DNA of 64,000 bases from Terrabacter sp. Root85 (GTDB taxonomy: Bacteria > Actinomycetota > Actinomycetes > Actinomycetales > Dermatophilaceae), in contig NZ_LMIW01000001.1 in the NCBI RefSeq assembly GCF_001429185.1, forward strand, positions 646,439 through 710,438. Direction: 5' to 3'. The notes under the pieces are model-generated. The model was not told the DNA's origin and did not search any database. It saw nothing but the letters and a program-made list of their open reading frames with translations. The position numbers were made by a program, and so were the translations under genes. Shown piece by piece: positions 35,259 through 43,711 of this stretch. Positions within the stretch are counted from its first letter, which is position 1, and each line of letters opens with the position of its first letter.

Positions 35259-36650
35259 ATGAGGACCATCCGCATGGACAGGAATCGCACCGTGGGCAGC
35301 GTCGCTGCCACGCTCGCGGTCATCGCACTCGCCGTGACGGCTCCGGCCGCCCGCGCCGACGACCTGACCGGCACGCCGACACCGCCCGGCACCTCGACGT
35401 CCACGGGCTCGACGGGCTCGACCGGCGGAAGCACCGTCGCCGACGCCACGACGACCACGACCTCCAGCAGCACGACGACGACCACGACGACGCCGTCCAC
35501 CACGACGTCGACCACGACGACGTCGAGCCCCACGACGACGACCCCGCCGCCGCCCGCACCGAGCCCCGTCGTCATCGCGGCCGGCAGCTCCGGCTGGAAG
35601 GTCAAGGACCTCCAGGTGCGCCTGCGCCTCGTCAAGGCGTCGTACTGGACGTATGCCGTCTCCGGCTACTACGGCTGGACGCTCGGCCAGAAGGTCCTCG
35701 CCTTCCAGACCGACCAGTCCCTCCCTCGCACCGGCGTCGTCGACCAGCGCACCTGGAGCCGACTCGTCGCCCTCACCGCGACCGCGACCCGTCTCAAGGA
35801 GGGCTCGTCCGGCTACGCCGTCAAGGACCTCCAGTCGCGCCTGCGTGCCGTCAAGGCGTCCTACTGGTCCTACGCCGTGTCCGGCTACTACGGCTGGACC
35901 CTCGGCCAGAAGGTGCTCACCTTCCAGCGCGACCAGAACCTCCCCCAGTCCGGGGTGCTCGACCAGCGCACGTGGAGCCGGCTCGTCTCGATGTCGACGT
36001 CCCCGGTCGTGCTCGGCCGCACGGCGGCCGCCGCCAACGTCCGCGAGCTCCAGCGACGCCTCGGCGCCAAGGGCCTCTGGCCGTATGCGTTCTCCGGCAC
36101 CTACGGCTGGACGCTCGGCCAGAAGGTGCTCGCCTTCCAGCGCGCCTACGACGTGCCGCAGTCGGGTGTCGTCGACAGCCGAACGTGGGCGCGCCTGCGG
36201 GCCCTGACCTACACCCCCGGCACCTTCGACCAGCACCGCTACTACGCGGGCCTGCGCCCGCTCGTGCCGACGCTCTCCTCGCTCGACAAGCGCTGCCGCA
36301 CCGGCAGGGTCATGTGCGTCGACAAGTCGACCCGCACCCTGACGTGGGTCGTGAACGGCAAGCCGCTCACGGCCATGTGGGCCCGCTTCGGCCGTCCCGG
36401 CAAGGAGACGCGCGAGGGCACCTTCAGCGTCTCCCGGAAGTACGAGTACGTCATCTCCAACCTCTACTTCACGCCGATGCCCTACTCGATGTTCTTCTCC
36501 GGCGGCCAGGCCGTGCACTACTCGTCGAACTTCGCGCGGCTCGGCTACGCCAGCGCGAGCCACGGCTGCGTCAACATCGCCGACCACGCGCAGGTCAAGG
36601 CGCTCTTCTTCGCGGTGCGCATCGGTGACAAGGTCGTCGTCTACCCCTGA
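35259..36650 (+). CDS. Secreted L,D-transpeptidase with three peptidoglycan-binding repeats
   Basis: A 463-residue secreted enzyme for wall cross-linking. A signal peptide (LAVIALAVTAPAARA) is followed by a Thr/Ser-rich linker of about 60 residues. Then come three PG_binding_1-like repeats of about 75 residues; the first two are almost identical (each with YAVSGYYGWTLGQKVL) and the third is diverged. The C-terminal YkuD domain has the catalytic signature SHGCVNI (Cys437) with the upstream HYSSNF histidine. The ATG at 35259 follows AGGGGACACC. The 169 bp upstream holds only a direct repeat TCGGCACGCCG (35131, 35159) and no recognisable riboswitch. Confidence 0.9.
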   Translation: MRTIRMDRNRTVGSVAATLAVIALAVTAPAARADDLTGTPTPPGTSTSTGSTGSTGGSTVADATTTTTSSSTTTTTTTPSTTTSTTTTSSPTTTTPPPPAPSPVVIAAGSSGWKVKDLQVRLRLVKASYWTYAVSGYYGWTLGQKVLAFQTDQSLPRTGVVDQRTWSRLVALTATATRLKEGSSGYAVKDLQSRLRAVKASYWSYAVSGYYGWTLGQKVLTFQRDQNLPQSGVLDQRTWSRLVSMSTSPVVLGRTAAAANVRELQRRLGAKGLWPYAFSGTYGWTLGQKVLAFQRAYDVPQSGVVDSRTWARLRALTYTPGTFDQHRYYAGLRPLVPTLSSLDKRCRTGRVMCVDKSTRTLTWVVNGKPLTAMWARFGRPGKETREGTFSVSRKYEYVISNLYFTPMPYSMFFSGGQAVHYSSNFARLGYASASHGCVNIADHAQVKALFFAVRIGDKVVVYP

Positions 36651-36719
36651 GCGGGCGTCCTTGCCGACAGAGCAAACCCGATCAAGTACGCGTGGGGCCG
36701 GGTCGCGCAGGATCGTGAC

Positions 36720-37643
36720 GTGACCGGCTCCCGTGACACCTTCAGCGCCTGGCTGGACGTGCTCGTCGACACCCTCGACGAGCCCGACCTGACCGGCGAG
36801 CAGATCGCGGGCCGGCTGCACCTGTCACGGTTCCACCTCGACCGCATCGTCAGCGCGGGCGCAGGCGAGGCGCCGAGCTCCCTGCGCCGCAGGGTGCTGC
36901 TCGAGCGTTCGGCCTACCGCCTCGCGGCGAGCCGCCTCTCCGTCCTCGACGTCGCGGTCGAGGCGGGCTACGGCTCGCACGAGGCGTTCACCCGGGCGTT
37001 CCGTCGCGCCTACGGCACGACGCCGAGCGCGTGGCGCGGACGTCCGGGGACGATCCGTCTCGAGGCGGCCAACGACATCCACTTCCACCCGCCCGGCGGC
37101 ATACGCCTCCCGGCCCAGCGAAAGGTCACTGCCATGGACCTCGTGCAGAGGATGGTCGAGCACCACATCTGGCTGACCGGCCAGCTCATCGAGTGCGCCG
37201 GCCAGCTCACCGACGAACAGCTCGACGAGCCGATCGTCATCAACGTCGACGACGATCCCGACCCGTCGACCCTGCGGCGCATCATCAGCCGGCTCGTCGG
37301 CCAGATGGCGATGTGGAACGCGACGATGGCGAGCCGCGACTACGACTTCTCCGTCGAGGAGCACGAGTCGCTGACGTCGGCGCGCCGCCGTCTCGCCGAC
37401 GCCGCACCCGTCTTCCTCGGCCACGTGCGCGACGCGATCGAGGAGGGTCGGCTCGACGACGTCTTCGTCGACGCGTCGTGCGACCCGCCCTACGTCTGCT
37501 CCTACGGCGCGATGGTCGCGCACGTCCTGACGTTCGCGGCGCACCGGCGCACCCTCGCGGTGCGCGCGCTCGACAAGCACGGGGTCAGCCGGCTCGGGTG
37601 GGGCGACCCCATCGAGTGGCTCGACGCCGCCCACCACGCCTGA
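36720..37643 (+). CDS. AraC-type HTH fused to a DinB-like domain
   Basis: A 307-residue fusion. Residues about 5-105 form an AraC/XylS DNA-binding domain (LTGEQIAGRLHLSRFHLDRIV and DVAVEAGYGSHEAFTRAFRRAYGTTPS). Residues about 135-300 form a four-helix DinB-like bundle starting at MDLVQRMVEHHIWLTGQLIE, with further histidines in AHVLTFAAHRR as metal ligands. DinB-like domains often act as thiol-dependent transferases, so the protein may be a sensor-regulator. CAGGAT lies 6 bases before the GTG. A GGCATAC copy lies at the junction between the domains. Confidence 0.82.
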   Translation: MTGSRDTFSAWLDVLVDTLDEPDLTGEQIAGRLHLSRFHLDRIVSAGAGEAPSSLRRRVLLERSAYRLAASRLSVLDVAVEAGYGSHEAFTRAFRRAYGTTPSAWRGRPGTIRLEAANDIHFHPPGGIRLPAQRKVTAMDLVQRMVEHHIWLTGQLIECAGQLTDEQLDEPIVINVDDDPDPSTLRRIISRLVGQMAMWNATMASRDYDFSVEEHESLTSARRRLADAAPVFLGHVRDAIEEGRLDDVFVDASCDPPYVCSYGAMVAHVLTFAAHRRTLAVRALDKHGVSRLGWGDPIEWLDAAHHA

Positions 37644-37675
37644 CGGCATACGCCCTCGGGGACGGCGGGTCTCGG

Positions 37676-38140
37676 TCACTCGACGGTGGTCGTGACCTGC
37701 TGCCCGAGCTCGACGGTGCGGCTCACGGTGCACCACTCGTCGTGCGAGCGCTTGACGAGCTTGGGCAGCATCTCGCGCGCCGCGTCGCCGCCGTCACCCT
37801 CGGGGAAACGCACCCGGAAGCGCACCTCGATGTCCTGGAGGTGGTTGCCGTGCTCGTCCTTGACCTTGTCGGCCGTCACCTCGATCTCGAACTGCTCGGG
37901 CTCGGCGCGGCGCGTCGTCACGGTGTCGACGTCGACCGCGGTGCAGCCGGCGATGCCGGCGAGGAGCAGCTCGACCGGCGAGAGCTCCTCGGTGCCGGAG
38001 CTCAACGTGATCGAGCCTCCGCGGTCGTTGCGGGCCGTGTAGCGGCCGACGCTGTCGCGGGTCAGGGTGACGCGGCGCAGGTCCTTCGGGTCTCTCGCGG
38101 TCGTGCTCTCGGTCGTGCTCTCGGTCGTGCTCTCGGTCAT
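37676..38140 (-). CDS. OsmC family redox protein
   Basis: A 154-residue OsmC/Ohr-fold protein. The core is seen in LSPVELLLAGIAGCTAVDVDTV (first catalytic Cys) and HDEWCTVSRTVELG (second Cys), so both peroxidase cysteines are present. OsmC proteins reduce organic hydroperoxides. The N-terminus is odd: TEST repeated three times, written by a perfect 12-base tandem repeat. A start downstream of the repeat would remove it, but no suitable codon is seen. Confidence 0.87.
   Translation of the reverse strand: MTESTTESTTESTTARDPKDLRRVTLTRDSVGRYTARNDRGGSITLSSGTEELSPVELLLAGIAGCTAVDVDTVTTRRAEPEQFEIEVTADKVKDEHGNHLQDIEVRFRVRFPEGDGGDAAREMLPKLVKRSHDEWCTVSRTVELGQQVTTTVE
38098..38140. repeat. 12-bp tandem repeat in the 5' end of the OsmC gene
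   Basis: CGGTCGTGCTCT is repeated three times head to tail, then CGGTCAT with the start codon. It codes for TEST units and keeps frame on gain or loss of a unit. Confidence 0.85.
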
Positions 38141-38189
38141 GGTGCAAGCCTCTCAGACGTGGGGGGTGGCGGCTCGTCGCGTCCGGCGC

Positions 38190-39203
<1,014 letters not shown>

Positions 39204-39363
39204 GTGGGTGCCAACGGGCCGGCCGGGCCGCCGTATTCCGGGACGCGCGGTCCGGGCCGGCCCCTGCGAGCGTCTGCGAGGCGGGCACCGGATGCGGTGG
39301 AGGCACTCTTTGGGTACCTATGGATCACCGACACCGACGGCAGGTTCGTGTCGTCCCCACCCC

Positions 39364-40893
39364 GTGAGCGCCACCACCATGTCGACCGAGACCATCGCCC
39401 CCGCCTCCGAAGGCCGAGGTGTGCGCCCGCCGGGCGCCACGCCGCGGCTCGGCGTGCGCCTGCGCGTCGTCGCCGTCATCGCCGCCGCGTTCCTCGTGAC
39501 CGAGGGGGTCGCTCAGGCGGTCACTCCCTTCATCCGCCAGGACGACTGGGCGTTCCTGCTGCCCGAGGGCTCTCCGGGGGCGGTCCCCCCGTCGTACTAC
39601 AACGTCAGCGAGGGGCGCTGGCTCAACTCCGGCTGGTGGTGGCTGGTCGGTCAGCACGGCACCGTCACGACCGCCGCCCTGACGTATGCCGCCGCCTACG
39701 CGCTGCTCGTGGCGGGCATCTGGCGGCTGCTCCACCGGGCCGGGGTGCGCCCGCGACCCGCCGTCGACGCTCTCCTCGGCGTGGCGCTCTTCGCCTCGCC
39801 GGTCTGGGTCCAGCTGCTCTACTGGCCCGGGGCGCTGACGCCCTCGGCCCTCGTGGCCGCCGGGGCGGTCTGGCTCCTGCCCCGAGCCGCCCGCTCGGGG
39901 CGGTGGCTCGCGGTCTGGCTCGTCCTGAGCGGCATCGCCGCCGTGCTCACCTATCCGCCGATCGCGCTCGTGCTGCTCGTCCTCGCCGTCGTGTCGCTCC
40001 GTGACGCCCCGTGGCGCAGGGTGCTTCTCGTCGTCGCCGGCTGGGCCGCCGGGCTCGCCGCTGGTGTCGCGGTGGCCTACGCGCTCAACTGGGTCGTCAA
40101 CGGGCACTTCGGCATCGAGGTCGCCGCCTGGCGTCAGGCCAACCCGTTGACCTCGCTCGACGCCCTCGGCGTCAACGCCGGTCGGTGGCTGTCGGCCGCG
40201 GGCTCGCTCTGGGCCGCGCAGTGGTGGGTCGCACTCGTCGCCGTCGTCGCCGTCGCCCTCGGCTGGAGGGACCCGCTCGTCCGCCCCCGGCTGCAGCGTC
40301 TCCTCCTCGCCCTCGCCGTCGCGTGCGGCGTCGACGCCGCGCAGACCCTCGCGACCGGCCTCGTCACCGAGGCCCGCGGCCAGCTGTGGACGTGGTTCGC
40401 AGCGGTGCTGGCCGTCGCGCTGCTCCTCGTCGACCGCGGTGCGGGCTCCAGGGCGCGCGTCGGACCAGTGCCCACCAGGCAGCCCGGGATACCGCCCACC
40501 GCACGCGTCGCGACGGCGCTGCTCGCGGTGCTCGCCGGGTGCGGGGTCCTGACGTGGCGCGCCGACATCGGCAGGCACCAGGACACGCGCCGGCAGTATG
40601 CCGCGATGGCCGAGGCCGCGACGGCGCACCCGACCGGGACCGCCCCGCCGACCGTCGTCGTCTACCAGGACCCCGCGCTCAAGGACACCCGCTCGGGCCG
40701 GCTCATGGCGAGCACCCTGTTCATGGCCGTCCGTCTCGAGCAGGACGGCCGCGTGCCACGCTGGTGCATCGGCATCGAGTGCCGGGAGATCGCGGCGCGG
40801 TCGACGGCGGGGCCGGTCGTCGACCTGGGTCGGGCCGGGAGCCTGCCCGGCATCGTCGGCATCGTCGTGCCGGCACCGCCCGGCTGGATCTGA
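39364..40893 (+). CDS. Polytopic membrane protein (GT-C/GtrII-like)
   Basis: A 509-residue integral membrane protein with about 10-11 hydrophobic helices. The first extracytoplasmic loop carries FIRQDDWAFLLPEG and NVSEGRWLNSGWWW; the acidic DDW just after the first helix recalls the catalytic Asp of GT-C glycosyltransferases. The last 110 residues form a soluble domain with VVVYQDPALKD and a CxxxxC pair. Start is uncertain between GTG 39364 and ATG 39379; neither has a ribosome site. Function not established. Confidence 0.7.
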   Translation: MSATTMSTETIAPASEGRGVRPPGATPRLGVRLRVVAVIAAAFLVTEGVAQAVTPFIRQDDWAFLLPEGSPGAVPPSYYNVSEGRWLNSGWWWLVGQHGTVTTAALTYAAAYALLVAGIWRLLHRAGVRPRPAVDALLGVALFASPVWVQLLYWPGALTPSALVAAGAVWLLPRAARSGRWLAVWLVLSGIAAVLTYPPIALVLLVLAVVSLRDAPWRRVLLVVAGWAAGLAAGVAVAYALNWVVNGHFGIEVAAWRQANPLTSLDALGVNAGRWLSAAGSLWAAQWWVALVAVVAVALGWRDPLVRPRLQRLLLALAVACGVDAAQTLATGLVTEARGQLWTWFAAVLAVALLLVDRGAGSRARVGPVPTRQPGIPPTARVATALLAVLAGCGVLTWRADIGRHQDTRRQYAAMAEAATAHPTGTAPPTVVVYQDPALKDTRSGRLMASTLFMAVRLEQDGRVPRWCIGIECREIAARSTAGPVVDLGRAGSLPGIVGIVVPAPPGWI

Positions 40894-40944
40894 CGATCCG
40901 GGGTCGACCTGAGCCCGACCCGAGGACGGCCTCGCGGCGTGCCC

Positions 40945-41394
40945 TCAGGGCAGCTTCAGCTGGGAGACCTGGTCGTCGTAGTCGGGGCAGAACGCCTGCA
41001 CGCCGGCGGCCATCAGCTGCTTCGCGCGCAGCGCGTCCCCGGTGTTGCCGAGCGGCTTGTCGCCGTCGTCGACCGCGATCTGGGCCAGCTCGACGCCGCC
41101 GTTCTTCAGGGCCCAGCACGTCGTCGTCCCGGTCTCGATGTCGTCGTCGACGGTGGCGCCCGTCACCGACGCCCCGAGCTTCTGCGCGGCGAGGACGAAC
41201 TGCGCCTCCTCAGCCGAGATGCTCGGCCGAGCGTCTGCGATCCCCGCCGGCAGGTCGCCGAGGGTCGGGTCCGACCCGCCACAGGCGGCGAGGGACAGGA
41301 CGACCACGAGGCCGGCCCCGGCAGCGAGCGTCCCGCGCAGTGCCGAGCGGACGGCATACGGCCGCGGAGCGTGCGCCGGTGTCTTCGTGTTCAT
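40945..41394 (-). CDS. Small lipoprotein of unknown function
   Basis: A 149-residue lipoprotein: a signal sequence AGAGLVVVLSLAAC with lipobox LAAC at about residue 38, followed by a short domain with two cysteines (TTTCWALKNGG, AFCPDYDDQV) that could pair. The layout recalls DUF732 proteins, but similarity is too weak to assign. Its ATG is only 15 bp from the divergent membrane protein's GTG. The mRNA start must lie almost at the start codon. Confidence 0.75.
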   Translation of the reverse strand: MNTKTPAHAPRPYAVRSALRGTLAAGAGLVVVLSLAACGGSDPTLGDLPAGIADARPSISAEEAQFVLAAQKLGASVTGATVDDDIETGTTTCWALKNGGVELAQIAVDDGDKPLGNTGDALRAKQLMAAGVQAFCPDYDDQVSQLKLP

Positions 41395-41397
41395 CGT

Positions 41398-41403
41398 TAC
41401 CCT
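41398..41403 (+). promoter_or_regulatory. Leaderless -10 box TACCCT in a 15-bp divergent gap
   Basis: Ends 6 bases before the GTG at 41410. Its complement (CAGGGT, 41399-41404) lies 4 bases before the divergent ATG at 41394, so one box may serve both directions. Confidence 0.5.
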
Positions 41404-41409
41404 GAACGC

Positions 41410-41691
41410 GTGAGCGAGCCCGATCGTCCCCGCGGCGCCGCGTCCGCGCGGCTGGCCGCCGAGGCGCCGATCGCCCGGGGTGCGGTCGTCGCGTCGCTGT
41501 CGGCCGTCGTGTTCGGGTTCGTCTTCCTGCCGCAGCTGCTCGGTCTGGCGCTCGCCGGGATCAGCCTCGTGCGCCGCGAGCCGGGCGGACGCCGACCCGC
41601 GCTGCTGGCCGCCGGCATCAGCCTGCTGCTCACCGTCGTGTGGGGCGTCGTGCTCGCCCTGCTCCTCAAGTGGTGGGCCACCTCCCGCTGA
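41410..41691 (+). CDS. Small membrane protein (DUF4190-like)
   Basis: A 93-residue protein with two hydrophobic helices (VVASLSAVVFGFVFLPQLLGLALAGISLV and LLAAGISLLLTVVWGVVLALLL) separated by a short basic RREPGGRR loop, the DUF4190-type layout. Function unknown. The GTG at 41410 is fixed by the TACCCT box. Its end is 10 bp from the convergent aminotransferase. Confidence 0.75.
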   Translation: MSEPDRPRGAASARLAAEAPIARGAVVASLSAVVFGFVFLPQLLGLALAGISLVRREPGGRRPALLAAGISLLLTVVWGVVLALLLKWWATSR

Positions 41692-41701
41692 CCCGACCCG
41701 C

Positions 41702-42916
41702 CTACTGGGAGTACGTCGAGAGGAACTTCTCGAGGCGTCCGACGGCGTCCTCGAGGTCCTCGACGCGCGGCAGGAAGACGAGCCGGAAGTGGTCGGGCGT
41801 CGCCCAGTTGAAGCCGGTGCCGTGCACGATGAGCATCTTCTGGTCGCGCAGCAGGTCGAGGGCGAAGCGCTCGTCGTCGCGGATGTCGTGGATTTTGGGG
41901 TCGAGCCGCGGGAAGAGGTAGAGCGCCCCCTCGGGCTTGGTCACCGACACGCCCGGGATCTCGTTGAGCATCTCCCAGGCGACGTTGCGCTGCTCGAGCA
42001 GGCGGCCGCCGGGCAGGATCAGCTCGTTGATCGACTGGTAGCCGCCGAGCGCCACCTGGATCGCGTGCTGCGCCGGGACGTTGGCGCACAGGCGCATGTT
42101 GGCGAGGATGTCGAGGCCCTCGAGGTAGTTGCGCGCGTGCTCCTTGGGCCCGGTGATCGCGAGCCACCCCGAGCGGAAGCCGGCGACGCGGTAGGCCTTG
42201 GAGAGGCCGTTGAAGGTGAGGCACAGCAGGTCGGGCGCGAGGGCCGCGATCGAGGTGTGCGTCGCGCCGTCGTAGAGGATCTTGTCGTAGATCTCGTCGG
42301 CCATGATGATCAGCTCGTGCTCGCGCGCCACCTGGGCGATGGCGTCGAGCACCTCGCGCGGGTAGACGGCGCCGGTCGGGTTGTTCGGGTTGATGACGAC
42401 GATGGCGCGCGTGCGGTCGGTGATCTTGCTGCGGATGTCGTCGAGGTCGGGCGCCCAGCCGGCCTGCTCGTCGCAGACGTAGTGGACGGCCTTGCCGCCG
42501 GCGAGGCTCGCGGCCGCGGTCCACAGCGGGTAGTCGGGGGCCGGGATCAGCACCTCGTCGCCGTTGTCGAGCAGGCCCTGCATCGCCATGACGATGAGCT
42601 CGCTGACGCCGTTGCCGAGGTAGATGTCCTCGACGCCGACCGGCGGGAAGTCGCGGACCTCGTAGTGCTGCTTGACGGCGCGCCGGGCCGAGAGGATGCC
42701 CTTGCTGTCGCTGTAGCCCTGCGCCGTCGGCAGCTCCTGGATCACGTCGACGAGGATGTCCTCGGGCGCCTCGAAGCCGAACGGAGCCGGGTTGCCGATG
42801 TTGAGCTTGAGGATGCGGTGCCCCTCGTCCTCGAGCCGCTTGGCCTCGGCCAGCACGGGACCACGGATCTCGTAACAGACGTTCTGCAGCTTCTTGCTCT
42901 GGGTCACCGCGCGCAT
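41702..42916 (-). CDS. Pyridoxal-phosphate aminotransferase (AlaA-like)
   Basis: A 404-residue class I/II aminotransferase close to alanine aminotransferase AlaA: YEIRGPVLAEAKRLEDEGH, LNIGNPAPFGFEAPE, INPNNPTGAVYP, and the Schiff-base Lys240 in FNGLSKAYRVAGFRSGW with the Arg that binds the alpha-carboxylate downstream. It probably makes alanine from pyruvate with glutamate. The ATG at 42916 gives MRAVTQSKKLQNVCYE, the usual N-terminus; a further 13-54 codons upstream are open but unlikely. Three CACTCGAGTG palindromes lie 115-170 bp upstream. Confidence 0.9.
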   Translation of the reverse strand: MRAVTQSKKLQNVCYEIRGPVLAEAKRLEDEGHRILKLNIGNPAPFGFEAPEDILVDVIQELPTAQGYSDSKGILSARRAVKQHYEVRDFPPVGVEDIYLGNGVSELIVMAMQGLLDNGDEVLIPAPDYPLWTAAASLAGGKAVHYVCDEQAGWAPDLDDIRSKITDRTRAIVVINPNNPTGAVYPREVLDAIAQVAREHELIIMADEIYDKILYDGATHTSIAALAPDLLCLTFNGLSKAYRVAGFRSGWLAITGPKEHARNYLEGLDILANMRLCANVPAQHAIQVALGGYQSINELILPGGRLLEQRNVAWEMLNEIPGVSVTKPEGALYLFPRLDPKIHDIRDDERFALDLLRDQKMLIVHGTGFNWATPDHFRLVFLPRVEDLEDAVGRLEKFLSTYSQ

Positions 42917-43031
42917 GTGGACCAGCGTCCCACCGCCGTGTGCCGTCGGCCGCGTCATTCCCACCATGTGACCCGTGCGGTGGATCACGCATCGGTCACG
43001 GTCCGTCGTGGGACGCGTGTGACGACGCGGC

Positions 43032-43085
43032 CACTCGAGTGTGACTGGGCGCTCACTCGAGTGGGGCGGGGCGCTCACTCGAGTG
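43032..43085. repeat. Three CACTCGAGTG palindromes in 22-bp tandem array
   Basis: The perfect 10-base palindrome CACTCGAGTG occurs at 43032-43041, 43054-43063 and 43076-43085, each step exactly 22 bp; the spacers are similar (GGGCGCT shared at the end of the first two). The spacing of about two helical turns would place bound dimers on one face of DNA. It lies between the stop at 43103 and the AlaA-like start at 42916, both on the minus strand. Confidence 0.85.
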
Positions 43086-43102
43086 GGGCGGCGGTCAGGC
43101 GG

Positions 43103-43636
43103 TCAGCGCAGGAAGCAGCCGAAGCCACCGGCGGGGCTCGTCGCCGTGAGCGACTCGACGAGCGAGGACTCGGTCGCCGCGACCACGTCGATGGTCAGCG
43201 TGTGCCCCGACGCCGTGCGCGTCAGGTGGGCGAAGGCCGGCGGGGCGGCCGGCCGGACGGTCCAGCCGGACTGCTCGAGGTAGCCGACGAGCTCGGCGGC
43301 CTGCGGCCCGGTCGAGGGCGGGTAGGTGCGGGTGATGCGCCCGTCGACGCCCTCGCGGCACGGCGGGAGCTCGCTGTGCCCGAGCGGGACGATGGAGCGG
43401 TCGAGCACGTCGACCTCGCGCGCGAGCGACTCGTACGCGGCGACGTCGTCGGCGTGGACGCGGCTCGACCAGGCCCAGCCACCGAAGGCGACCAGGCCGA
43501 CGAGGAGCACGCCGAGGACGATGGCCGCCGGGCCCGGACGCCGTCGCCTCCGTGCGACCCGCGCGCGCTCAGCGCCGTCGGAGGCGCCGTCAGGGGCGCC
43601 GATGGGGGCCTCGTCGACGAAGCCGGAGTCACTCAC
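43103..43636 (-). CDS. Hypothetical single-pass membrane protein
   Basis: A 177-residue protein: a short acidic cytoplasmic N-terminus, a basic stretch RVARRRRRPGP, one transmembrane helix (AAIVLGVLLVGLVAFGGWAW) and an extracytoplasmic domain with two cysteines (LPPCREGVDGRITRTYPP and the final GFGCFLR) that may pair. No family recognised. The GTG at 43636 is preferred because GACACT lies 6 bases before it; a TTG at 43684 is also open. Confidence 0.7.
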   Translation of the reverse strand: MSDSGFVDEAPIGAPDGASDGAERARVARRRRRPGPAAIVLGVLLVGLVAFGGWAWSSRVHADDVAAYESLAREVDVLDRSIVPLGHSELPPCREGVDGRITRTYPPSTGPQAAELVGYLEQSGWTVRPAAPPAFAHLTRTASGHTLTIDVVAATESSLVESLTATSPAGGFGCFLR

Positions 43637-43711
43637 CGGGACAGTGTCCGGCACCGGGCCCCGTGCCGTCAGGGACCCCGGCAACTGTCGCCGATCCGTG
43701 ACCCGGCGGCC

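Noticed and set aside
35440-35570. Microsatellite or sequencing artefact in the Thr-rich stretch of the L,D-transpeptidase
   Set aside because: The ACGACGACC-like runs keep frame and encode a Thr/Ser linker that is normal for secreted actinobacterial proteins.
43032-43085. CRISPR-like array
   Set aside because: The repeated core is 10 bases, there are only three units, the spacers are related to each other and no cas gene is present.
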